From Veillonella criceti (GTDB taxonomy: Bacteria; Bacillota; Negativicutes; Veillonellales; Veillonellaceae), in NCBI RefSeq assembly GCF_900460315.1, contig NZ_UHIO01000001.1, positions 272,001-336,000 of the forward strand: 64,000 nt of DNA, given 5' to 3'. The notes beneath the pieces are model-generated. The model was not told the origin of the DNA and did not search any database. It saw only the letters and a list, made by a program, of their open reading frames with translations. A program made the position numbers and the translations under genes. The first letter of the stretch is position 1. Each line of letters begins with the position of its first letter. Shown here in pieces: positions 36,662-44,638 of this stretch.

Positions 36662-36690
36662 ATTATAGCATAGAGCGTATGGTTGTGCAA
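36662..36690 (-). promoter_or_regulatory. Promoter of rpsT
   Basis: On the minus strand TTGCAC (36685-36690), 17-bp spacer, TATAAT (36662-36667). Back to back with the polA promoter. Confidence 0.8.
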
Positions 36691-36723
36691 TACCTTTGAC
36701 AGATTAGTTTTGTTATATATTTA

Positions 36724-36732
36724 TGATATAAT
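36724..36732 (+). promoter_or_regulatory. Extended -10 promoter of polA
   Basis: TGA plus TATAAT at 36727-36732. A TTGACA at 36696-36701 is 25 bp away, too far to pair with this -10. Confidence 0.6.
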
Positions 36733-36795
36733 AGTTTAAGATATATGAATTGGTAAAGTTAATATACGTTTAATTAGATTTTGACGAGGTGTTTT

Positions 36796-39453
36796 ATGAA
36801 AAAATTAATGATTATAGATGGGAGTAGCCTGTTATATCGCGCTTTCTTTGCACTACCACCGCTTAGTAATGCCCTAGGAGTGCCAACCAATGCGGTATAT
36901 GGATTTTTGACTATGCTCGTAAAATTATATAATGATTTACAGCCTGATTATGTGGCGGTGGCTTTTGATAAGGGGAAAGAAACCTTCCGTACAGAATTAT
37001 ACGCTGATTATAAAGGCAATCGCCCTAATGCACCTGATGATTTACGGCCTCAATTTGGTCTTATTCGTGAAGTGCTTGAAGCATTAGGTATTTCTGTCAT
37101 TGAACAGGAAGGCTATGAAGGGGATGACATTATTGGCTCCTTAAGTAAAAAGTTAGGTAATAAAGAGACGGCTGTTTATATTATTACTGGGGATCGTGAT
37201 AGTTTACAACTTGTTGATGAACATAGTACTGTGTATCTAACTAAAAAAGGGATTAGTGATATGCTTGAAGTACGACCAGAGACTATGGTAGCTCAATATG
37301 GTTATGGCCCAGAGCAAGTGATTGATATGAAGGCCCTCATGGGGGATAGCTCGGATAATATTCCTGGTGTACCTGGTGTTGGTGAAAAAACAGCCCTTAA
37401 ACTTCTTACAGAATATGGAACCTTAGAAGGTGTATATGATCACATTGATGGTATTAAAGGGAAACTAAAAGAAAAACTATCGGATAATAAAGAACTGGCT
37501 TTTTTATCCCGTACATTAGCTACCATTAAAACCGATATGGATTTAGCGTACACCTTAGACGATTTTGTAACAGCTGCTCATGAATCGGAAATTGTACCAC
37601 TTTTTGATCGTCTTGGCTTTCATAACGTCACTCCGCGTCTTATAAAAGCCATGGGGCTTACGGCGCCAACTCCAACAGATAGTGAATCTTTATTTGCTGC
37701 TTTTGCTGAATCACCAATTGAGGGGCATGAGGTGAAAGAAACGCTGACCTTATTAAGCAGTGAAGAGATTACAGCGGAGTTTTACACAAATAAAGAGTTA
37801 GCCTTCCACGTAATGCCTAAAGGTGCTCATCCATTTCGTACTATAGATACGTTGTATGTGAGTAATGGTGATGCAGTAGCTAAGCTGTTAGGTGATACAA
37901 AAGCTAACAATGAATTGATGGTGGATATGTTACAAATGGCCAGTGGTATTGTAACTGAAGATGCTAAATTACTTTTGGAAGTAACGGGCAAAGATACACC
38001 AGGTCCTCTTAATTTATTTGATACTTCAGCAGAACCACGTGTTTGGGATTTAACCTTGATGGCGTATTTAGCGGACCCTACACGTACTAATTATGGCATT
38101 TCTTATTTATGTGAACGATTTAGTGCGCCTGTTGTACCAGCTAGTGGTGATGATGCTGAATTTGTAGCTACTGTAGAAGCTTTATTGGCTATGAAACCAG
38201 TAGCAGTTGAAGTGTTACAAGATAATGGTCTTTGGGACTTATATAAGAGGATTGAATTACCGTTAATTCGCACCTTGCTTGTCATGGAAAAAAATGGCAT
38301 TTATATTGACAAAGTAGCATTAGAAAAGACACAAAATCGTTTTGAAGAAGAAGCTAATGAATTGCGCACGGCAATTTATAAGGAAGCTGGCGAAGAATTT
38401 AATATTAATTCGCCTAAACAATTAGGGGTTATTTTATTTGAAAAATTAAATTTGCCTGTTATCAAAAAGACAAAAACAGGCTATTCAACCAATGCTGAAG
38501 TGCTCGATATATTACGGAATGAGCATCCTATTATTGAGTTGATTTTAAAATATCGTACTGTAGTAAAATTGATTTCTACTTATTTAGAAGGGCTTAAACC
38601 ACTTATTAATGGTAAAACAGAGCGTATTCATAGTACGTTTAATCAGATGGTAACTGCGACAGGTCGGTTAAGTAGTTCAGATCCCAATTTACAAAATATT
38701 CCTGTCCGTACAGAAAAGGGCCGTGAGATTCGGGCGCTCTTCTTACCAGGTGAGGGGTATGATACCTTAGTCAGCGCCGACTATTCACAAATTGAGCTTC
38801 GTATTTTAGCGCATCTATCCGAAGATCCCGCACTTATTAAAGCCTTTTTAGAAGGAGAAGATATTCATCGTTTTACGGCGGCCGAAGTGTTGGGGAAATC
38901 GATTGAAGAGGTTACGCCTACGGAACGTTCCCATGCAAAGGCGGTTAACTTTGGTATTATTTATGGAATTAGTGACTTTGGTTTATCTCGAGATTTAGGT
39001 ATTACTCGAGGGGAAGCTAAAGATTATATTGATCTATATTTTAGTCGTTATCCAAAAGTTAAAGAATATATGGATGCTATGGTGGCAGAAGCTCATGAAA
39101 CGGGGATGGTGCGCACCATGTTTGGCCGTGTAAGGGCATTGCCAGATATTAATAGTCGTAATTTTAACCGTCGTTCTTTTGCAGAACGTACGGCAATGAA
39201 TACACCGATTCAAGGGAGTGCAGCGGATATTATTAAATTAGCAATGAATCAAGTCGCACAGCGTTTAGAGACAGAGCAATTGAAATCACGTCTTTTATTG
39301 CAAGTGCACGATGAGCTTGTATTGGAAGTGGTTACAGAAGAAGAAGCTAAGGTGGAGGCTTTATTAGCAGACATTATGGATAGCGTTGTGGAACTTAAAG
39401 TGCCTCTTATTGTTGATGTGCATAGTGCCACTAATTGGGCTGATGTAAAGTAA
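36796..39453 (+). CDS. polA: DNA polymerase I
   Basis: An 885-residue family A polymerase for Okazaki fragment processing and repair. The 5'-3' exonuclease (FLAP/H3TH) domain fills about 1-290. The middle domain (about 300-460) has the proofreading fold, but the usual acidic DxE motif is replaced by FYTNKELAF and later motifs are lost, so 3'-5' exonuclease is probably inactive, as in Bacillus-type enzymes. The polymerase domain (about 480-885) has SADYSQIELR (motif A), RSHAKAVNFGIIYG (motif B) and LQVHDELVLEV (motif C). ATG 36796 follows GAGGTG. mutM and coaE follow. Confidence 0.97.
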   Translation: MKKLMIIDGSSLLYRAFFALPPLSNALGVPTNAVYGFLTMLVKLYNDLQPDYVAVAFDKGKETFRTELYADYKGNRPNAPDDLRPQFGLIREVLEALGISVIEQEGYEGDDIIGSLSKKLGNKETAVYIITGDRDSLQLVDEHSTVYLTKKGISDMLEVRPETMVAQYGYGPEQVIDMKALMGDSSDNIPGVPGVGEKTALKLLTEYGTLEGVYDHIDGIKGKLKEKLSDNKELAFLSRTLATIKTDMDLAYTLDDFVTAAHESEIVPLFDRLGFHNVTPRLIKAMGLTAPTPTDSESLFAAFAESPIEGHEVKETLTLLSSEEITAEFYTNKELAFHVMPKGAHPFRTIDTLYVSNGDAVAKLLGDTKANNELMVDMLQMASGIVTEDAKLLLEVTGKDTPGPLNLFDTSAEPRVWDLTLMAYLADPTRTNYGISYLCERFSAPVVPASGDDAEFVATVEALLAMKPVAVEVLQDNGLWDLYKRIELPLIRTLLVMEKNGIYIDKVALEKTQNRFEEEANELRTAIYKEAGEEFNINSPKQLGVILFEKLNLPVIKKTKTGYSTNAEVLDILRNEHPIIELILKYRTVVKLISTYLEGLKPLINGKTERIHSTFNQMVTATGRLSSSDPNLQNIPVRTEKGREIRALFLPGEGYDTLVSADYSQIELRILAHLSEDPALIKAFLEGEDIHRFTAAEVLGKSIEEVTPTERSHAKAVNFGIIYGISDFGLSRDLGITRGEAKDYIDLYFSRYPKVKEYMDAMVAEAHETGMVRTMFGRVRALPDINSRNFNRRSFAERTAMNTPIQGSAADIIKLAMNQVAQRLETEQLKSRLLLQVHDELVLEVVTEEEAKVEALLADIMDSVVELKVPLIVDVHSATNWADVK

Positions 39454-39507
39454 TTGTAGGTAGTTTGCTAGCTTTGTAGGCTGGCCTAAGAATAAGTAGG
39501 TGATACG

Positions 39508-40332
39508 ATGCCAGAATTACCAGAAGTAGAGATTATCAAACGATATATTCATGAACAGACTGTTGGCAAAACGGTGGCATCGGTCGAATCTTTATTGCCA
39601 CGTATGTGGCGAAATTGTCCGCCACAAGTAGCAGCGTCTTTGGTTACGGGTCAAACGATTGAAGCTGTTAAACGGCGTGGAAAATATCTCATCATTACGT
39701 TTCAACAGACTTCGTTACAGTTAATTATTCATTTAAAACTAACAGGGCGTTTAATTTATCGCTCAACGGCTACGGTGGAACGCTTTGATCGTATTTTATT
39801 TTATTTTACTGATGGCACTTTGCTCGCTTATGGTGATGTGCGTACTTTAGGCGCTTTATATCTTTTTGAATCACCTAAGCAGATTGATTTAAAAGCATAT
39901 TTGCAAATGGGGGTAGAGCCCTTGAGTCAATCGTTTACGAGTGGTAAACTATATGAGTTGACTCGGCGAAGTACTATGCCTATTAAGCCTTTTTTATTGA
40001 GCCAGCAATATGTGGCGGGGATTGGCAATATTTATGCCGATGAAGCTTTATTCTTAGCCCATGTATTACCAACTCGCCCCGCCGACTCTTTGATAGAGAG
40101 TGAAACGAAGGCGTTGCATCGAGCGTTACGCAAAGTATTGCGTGATAGTTTAGCCCGTGGCGGTACTAGTTTTAGGGACTATAAAAATGGTGCTGGTGGC
40201 AAAGGGCAAAATCAAGAGCATTTATTGGTCTATGGTCGAGGTGGGAAACCTTGTATGCATTGTAAACGACCATTACAGGATATGACATTACGGGGACGTC
40301 ATACCGTATTTTGCAGTCATTGTCAAAAGTAA
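39508..40332 (+). CDS. mutM: Formamidopyrimidine-DNA glycosylase
   Basis: Removes 8-oxoguanine and ring-opened purines and cuts the abasic site. The 274-residue protein starts MPELPEVE (Pro2 and Glu3 catalytic), has the H2TH region GIGNIYADEALF, and ends in the zinc finger CMHC...CSHCQK. ATG follows AGGTGA. It sits between polA and coaE, a common repair/replication grouping in Firmicutes. Confidence 0.97.
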   Translation: MPELPEVEIIKRYIHEQTVGKTVASVESLLPRMWRNCPPQVAASLVTGQTIEAVKRRGKYLIITFQQTSLQLIIHLKLTGRLIYRSTATVERFDRILFYFTDGTLLAYGDVRTLGALYLFESPKQIDLKAYLQMGVEPLSQSFTSGKLYELTRRSTMPIKPFLLSQQYVAGIGNIYADEALFLAHVLPTRPADSLIESETKALHRALRKVLRDSLARGGTSFRDYKNGAGGKGQNQEHLLVYGRGGKPCMHCKRPLQDMTLRGRHTVFCSHCQK

Positions 40333-40362
40333 TAACAACTAATCTTATTAGTAGGAGTTTGT

Positions 40363-40977
40363 ATGTATAAAATTGGATTAACTGGTGGTATTGCCTCAGG
40401 CAAAAGCACTGTTTCAGAATGGTTGGCCCAAAAAGGGGCCCCTGTAATTGATGCCGATGTGGTCGCTCGTGAAGTGGTGGCCCTAGGCACACCGGGGTTA
40501 AGTGAATTAGTAGCTTATTTTGGTGATTCTATTTTACAAGGGGATGGAACACTCGATAGACCTAAGTTAGGGGCTATTATTTTCAATGATGAAGCTAAAC
40601 GTAAAATGTTAAATGATATATTACATCGTTACATTCATGAACGAATTGATGAATTAGCTATGATGCATTATGAACAAGGATTCGGTGCGGTGATTTACGA
40701 TATTCCTTTACTTATTGAGACTAATTGGTATAAAGAGATGGATGAAGTGTGGTTAGTTGCCTTAGAACCAGAAGTACAAAAAGCACGTCTTATGGCTCGA
40801 AATGGATTGAGTGAAGAAGAGGCACAGGCGCGTATATCTAGTCAAATGTCCTTGGCTGATAAGAAGACCTATAGTCAAGTTATTATTGATAATAATGGCA
40901 CCCTTGAAGAGTTAATGGATCAGTTAATCCAATTGTGGCAGACAAAAGGGGATTTATTTGCTAAGGAGGATTCATGA
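40363..40977 (+). CDS. coaE: Dephospho-CoA kinase
   Basis: Last step of CoA synthesis. 204 residues with the P-loop GLTGGIASGKST (5-16), the DADVVARE substrate segment and the lid region. ATG follows TAGGAG. It overlaps the transglycosylase gene by 4 nt (ATGA). Confidence 0.96.
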   Translation: MYKIGLTGGIASGKSTVSEWLAQKGAPVIDADVVAREVVALGTPGLSELVAYFGDSILQGDGTLDRPKLGAIIFNDEAKRKMLNDILHRYIHERIDELAMMHYEQGFGAVIYDIPLLIETNWYKEMDEVWLVALEPEVQKARLMARNGLSEEEAQARISSQMSLADKKTYSQVIIDNNGTLEELMDQLIQLWQTKGDLFAKEDS

Positions 40978-41540
40978 GAGGCTCTACATTTCTAGCCTGG
41001 TGTTTGGTTCTGTTAGGTTGGTACTACTTTTGTGTAGGCGAGCCTTATTTAGCACGGACGTATGCCTATCCATTAGAACATAGTGAAATTGTGTATGCAG
41101 AAGCGCAAGCTAATAAAGTTCCATATTCATTGGTGGCGGGTGTCATTTTAGCAGAAAGTAAATTCAATGAACATGCTGAATCAGCACCAGGTGCTTTAGG
41201 GCTTATGCAACTTATGCCAGACACGGCGCACTGGATTGCAGAACAATTAGATGAAGCAAAATTGACAGATAGTGATATTCGTAAACCGGCTACGAATATA
41301 AAATTAGGTACTTGGTATTTAGCGTATTTATTAGACGAATTTAAGGGCAATAAAGTATTAGCTTTGGCTGCTTATAATGCAGGGCGTGGTCATGTAGAAG
41401 AGTGGATGACACAATATGGTTGGACCACGGAGTTTGATGCAATTGATGAAATACCTTTTCCTGAAACACGTGAATATGTAGCTACTGTCCTTAAGAATGA
41501 GGCTCATTATGAGTCACTATATTCAGTGAATCGTAAGTAG
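40974..41540 (+). CDS. Lytic transglycosylase (SLT domain)
   Basis: A 188-residue peptidoglycan-cleaving enzyme. An N-terminal membrane segment (about 5-22) acts as anchor or uncleaved signal. The SLT/GH23-type domain has the catalytic Glu61 in AESKFN, GALGLMQLMPDTA and the AAYNAGRGHVEEW block. ATG overlaps the coaE stop, with AAGGAGG before it, so it is translated with CoA and repair genes. Confidence 0.93.
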   Translation: MRGSTFLAWCLVLLGWYYFCVGEPYLARTYAYPLEHSEIVYAEAQANKVPYSLVAGVILAESKFNEHAESAPGALGLMQLMPDTAHWIAEQLDEAKLTDSDIRKPATNIKLGTWYLAYLLDEFKGNKVLALAAYNAGRGHVEEWMTQYGWTTEFDAIDEIPFPETREYVATVLKNEAHYESLYSVNRK

Positions 41541-41624
41541 TCTATGGCGTAGCTCCATCGTGGGGCTTAAGGAGACTGTTAGACATAGGTAGGATTGTAA
41601 ATGCTAGAGAAAGGAGGCTTAATA

Positions 41625-42287
41625 ATGGCTGATGCAATCGCAGAGTGTAAAGATAGAATTTATGATTTTTCTTGGTTGCCTGAAACGATTGGCGATTTTA
41701 CTTTGATAATTGATACGGTAGAAGATTCTGAATTAGGCTTTCGCTTTTTTCACTATGAAAATTCATTAGGTTGGCGCTGGGAAGCGATTTATGATAAGGA
41801 AGTTAATGACTTTACAGTCCATGTAGTGATGCCTTTATTTTCATTTGTAGATATTAACTTTGTACGTAACACTTGGGATGAATATGAAGCAGTCCTTCGA
41901 GAGCGCGGTATATCAGCGGTGACCCAGCGGTTAGTAGAACCCCATCAAATGTTTACCTATGCGTATAAGCAAAAGGGATTAGCTGATTGGGTTTATGATG
42001 AAGTATTACCGCCAGCCGTAGGGCCTTTTACCCGAGATATTGCACCGAGTAATGGCATTTGCATGATTAATGGTTCCTTTATTATTGCTGAATATTGTAA
42101 GTCAAAGGATCCATCAGGTCTGTTACTGTTTTACAATGTGTTACGCGATGAATTCTTTGTAGAATTAAGACGCCATAATTATCCAGAAATTAATCATGAC
42201 TTTGATGCTGTAACGATTCCGGAATTGGAAGAAAAATTAACAAGTCAGTTAACTAATGTATTGACAGACTTGGAAAATCGTTTGTAG
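41625..42287 (+). CDS. Soluble protein of unknown function
   Basis: A 220-residue acidic protein; I do not recognise the family. It has alternating aromatic-rich beta-like stretches (DFTVHVVMPLFSFVDINFV, FTYAYKQKGLADWVYDE) and a helical C-terminus, with no signal peptide or membrane segment. ATG at 41625 is chosen because AAAGGAGG lies 7 nt upstream; an in-frame ATG at 41601 is less likely. It is followed by the promoter of the rimP-nusA operon, so it ends its own unit. Confidence 0.75.
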   Translation: MADAIAECKDRIYDFSWLPETIGDFTLIIDTVEDSELGFRFFHYENSLGWRWEAIYDKEVNDFTVHVVMPLFSFVDINFVRNTWDEYEAVLRERGISAVTQRLVEPHQMFTYAYKQKGLADWVYDEVLPPAVGPFTRDIAPSNGICMINGSFIIAEYCKSKDPSGLLLFYNVLRDEFFVELRRHNYPEINHDFDAVTIPELEEKLTSQLTNVLTDLENRL

Positions 42288-42290
42288 TAT

Positions 42291-42319
42291 TTGTGTTTTT
42301 GCAGTGTTCATGATATAAT
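42291..42319 (+). promoter_or_regulatory. Promoter of the rimP-nusA-infB operon
   Basis: TTGTGT (42291-42296), 17-bp spacer, TATAAT (42314-42319) with TGA before it (extended -10). It gives a leader of about 130 nt. Confidence 0.7.
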
Positions 42320-42348
42320 ATACGTGATTTGATATAAGCTTTTTTAGA

Positions 42349-42376
42349 AGAGTGGGCCTTGGCTCACTCTTTACTT
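42349..42376 (+). terminator. Leader hairpin before rimP (possible attenuator)
   Basis: AGAGTGGG pairs with CTCACTCT (42349-42356, 42363-42370, one G-U), with a TTACTTTA tail. It lies inside the leader, between promoter and rimP. Confidence 0.4.
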
Positions 42377-42454
42377 TATAGTAAAAACTCTATGCAGGCG
42401 ATATGCGTAGTCATGGATAACAAGTGTTACATCATATTAAAGGAGGCGATGACT

Positions 42455-42913
42455 ATGAAAAGAGAAGCCGTCGAAGAATTTGTAGCTTCTATTGTAGAAG
42501 GTATTGTAGAAGGTACAGATATGGAGCTAGTAGACGTAGAATACGTCCGGGAACGGGATTGGTATTTACGTGTATACTTAGACAAGCCAGGTGGGGTAGA
42601 CCTTGATGACTGTCAGATAGTTAGCGAAAAGTTAAGTGAAGTGTTAGATGCGAAAGATCCAATTAAGGAGAATTACTTATTAGAAGTATCGTCTCCAGGC
42701 CTTGATCGTGTACTTAAAAAAGATAAAGACTTTGTGCGCTATAATGGCTCCGACGTTGATGTACAACTGTTTAAGCCGATAGATGGGAAAAAACAATTTA
42801 CTGGAGCATTAGCTGGTTTTTCCGATACGACGATCACTATTACGGTTGGTGAGGAGCCGATTGAATTGGAACGCAGTGCCATTGCTCAGATTCGCTTACA
42901 TTTTGAATTTTAA
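42455..42913 (+). CDS. rimP: Ribosome maturation factor RimP
   Basis: Needed for late 30S maturation. 152 residues with the typical VEGTDMELVDVEYVRE start, YLRVYLDKPGGVDLDDC and YLLEVSSPGLDR. The start is set by the ribosome binding site: AAGGAGG ends at 42446, so ATG 42455 (8 nt) is used rather than ATG 42449 (2 nt). First gene of the operon rimP-nusA-ylxR-ylxQ-infB-rbfA. Confidence 0.96.
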   Translation: MKREAVEEFVASIVEGIVEGTDMELVDVEYVRERDWYLRVYLDKPGGVDLDDCQIVSEKLSEVLDAKDPIKENYLLEVSSPGLDRVLKKDKDFVRYNGSDVDVQLFKPIDGKKQFTGALAGFSDTTITITVGEEPIELERSAIAQIRLHFEF

Positions 42914-42941
42914 AACTAATAGGATATTGGAGGAATAATCA

Positions 42942-44036
42942 GTGAGTCAAGAATTAGTACAGGCAGTTATGGTGTTAACCAAACAAAAGGGTGTGTCACC
43001 AGAAGTGGTGTTTGAGTCCTTGGAGGCATCATTATTGCAGGCTTATCGTAAAGAGCCAGGCTCTAATCAAGAAGCATATGTAGAATTAAATCGTGAAACT
43101 GGTGAATATAAAGTATTTGCTAAGAAAACAGTAGTAGCGGACGTGGAAGACCCTGAAAAAGAAATTGCCTTAGCTGAGGCACAACAAAAAGATATGCGTT
43201 TTGAAGTGGGCGATATTGTAGAAGTGGATGTAACACCTAAGAATTTTGGTCGTAGTGCAGCACACACAGCGAAACAAATGTTGATTCAGCGTTTAAAAGA
43301 AGCGGAACGCAGTATTGTATATGAAGAATACTTTAGCCGTGAAGGTGATATTATTACAGGCTTAGTACAGCGTGTTGAAGGGCGCAATGTATTCGTTGAC
43401 TTAGGTAAAACGGAAGCTATTTTACCACCAGCGGAACAGATTCCTACAGAAACATATAAAGCGGGCGATCGCATTAAATGCTATATTGTAGAAGTAAAGA
43501 AAACTACCAAAGGTCCACAGATTATGATTAGTCGTACCCATCCTGGCCTTTTAAAACGTTTATTTGAATTAGAAGTTCCTGAGATATATGAAGGCGTTAT
43601 TGAATTAAAATCTGTTGCTCGTGAACCAGGTATGCGTTCTAAAATTGCAGTAGTATCTCGTGATGAAACAATTGATGCTGTAGGTGCCTGTGTAGGGCCT
43701 AAAGGACAACGTGTTCAAAATATCGTTGATGAATTACATGATGAAAAAATCGATATTGTAAAATGGGATGAAGATCCAGCAGTTTACATTGCAAATTCTT
43801 TAAGTCCAGCTAAAGTTATTTCTGTTGATGTGGACGAAGAAGAAAAAACATCAAGGGTTGTTGTTCCTGATTATCAATTGTCATTGGCGATTGGTAAAGC
43901 GGGGCAGAATGCTCGTTTAGCGGCTAAATTAACAAACTGGAAGATTGATATTAAGAGTGAAACACAAGCTGATACAGAAGAATCTAGTGCTGAGGTTTCC
44001 GTAGAATCCCTCCTTGAAGAGGATGGTGAAGCTTAA
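42942..44036 (+). CDS. nusA: Transcription termination/antitermination factor NusA
   Basis: RNA-polymerase-bound factor for pausing, termination and antitermination. 364 residues in the order N-terminal domain, S1 (GDIITGLVQRVEGRNVFVDL), KH1 and KH2 (IAVVSRDETIDAVGACVGPKGQRV; LAIGKAGQNARLAAKLT). It lacks the extra C-terminal acidic repeats of proteobacteria, as usual in Firmicutes. Start is GTG at 42942, after GGAGGA. Confidence 0.97.
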   Translation: MSQELVQAVMVLTKQKGVSPEVVFESLEASLLQAYRKEPGSNQEAYVELNRETGEYKVFAKKTVVADVEDPEKEIALAEAQQKDMRFEVGDIVEVDVTPKNFGRSAAHTAKQMLIQRLKEAERSIVYEEYFSREGDIITGLVQRVEGRNVFVDLGKTEAILPPAEQIPTETYKAGDRIKCYIVEVKKTTKGPQIMISRTHPGLLKRLFELEVPEIYEGVIELKSVAREPGMRSKIAVVSRDETIDAVGACVGPKGQRVQNIVDELHDEKIDIVKWDEDPAVYIANSLSPAKVISVDVDEEEKTSRVVVPDYQLSLAIGKAGQNARLAAKLTNWKIDIKSETQADTEESSAEVSVESLLEEDGEA

Positions 44037-44308
44037 TGAAGAAGAAATCACCACCAATGCGCATTTGTGTAGGCTGTGGCGAACTTCGGAATAAGAAAGA
44101 GATGTTGCGCATTGTAGTATCGCCAGAAGGAACCATTGCGATTGATCGCACTGGCAAAGCAGCGGGGCGTGGCGCTTATATTGAGCCAAAAACAGAATGT
44201 TTTGAAACAGCATATAAAGCAAAGCGTTTAGAGCGCTCTTTAAAACGAGCCGTTTCAGCTGATATATATGAGAATCTGCGATCTGAATTATTCTCGAATG
44301 AGGAATAA
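44036..44308 (+). CDS. rnpM: YlxR/RnpM RNA-binding protein
   Basis: A 90-residue DUF448 protein, first known as YlxR and reported to modulate RNase P in Bacillus. The signature is RICVGCGELRNKKEMLRIV followed by GRGAYIE. Its place between nusA and the L7Ae-like gene is conserved in Firmicutes. TAATG overlap with nusA. Confidence 0.95.
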   Translation: MKKKSPPMRICVGCGELRNKKEMLRIVVSPEGTIAIDRTGKAAGRGAYIEPKTECFETAYKAKRLERSLKRAVSADIYENLRSELFSNEE

Positions 44309-44316
44309 TATATATC

Positions 44317-44622
44317 ATGGATACGACTAAATTAAAAAACTTGCTAGGTATGGCACAACGGGCTGGAAAGTTATTGTCCGGTGATTTTGTAGCAGAAAAA
44401 GCGATAAAGCGTGGTCAGATACCATTAGCCCTATTAGCTTTGGATTGTGCAAAAAATAATGCAGAAAAATATAATTGGTTAGCCCAGCAACATAATGTTC
44501 CTTTACGTGAGGTACTCAGTAAAGCTGAATTAGGGCAAGCTATCGGAAAAGAACAACGAGCTATTGTTCTCGTCAATGATGCGGGATTTGCCAAAGCAAT
44601 GCTCAAAGAAATAGATAATTGA
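44317..44622 (+). CDS. L7Ae-family ribosomal/RNA-binding protein (YlxQ)
   Basis: A 101-residue L7Ae/L30e-fold protein (MAQRAGKLLSGDFVAEKAIK is the usual start) expected to bind kink-turn RNA. Its function in bacteria is not settled. The ATG at 44317 lies about 12 nt after GAGGAATA, so the ribosome binding site is weak. Confidence 0.92.
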   Translation: MDTTKLKNLLGMAQRAGKLLSGDFVAEKAIKRGQIPLALLALDCAKNNAEKYNWLAQQHNVPLREVLSKAELGQAIGKEQRAIVLVNDAGFAKAMLKEIDN

Positions 44623-44638
44623 TTAAGGGGGCATGCAG

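Noticed and set aside
36696-36732. TTGACA at 36696-36701 as the -35 of the polA -10 at 36727
   Set aside because: The spacing is 25 bp, far outside the 15-19 bp range; the extended -10 (TGATATAAT) explains the promoter better.
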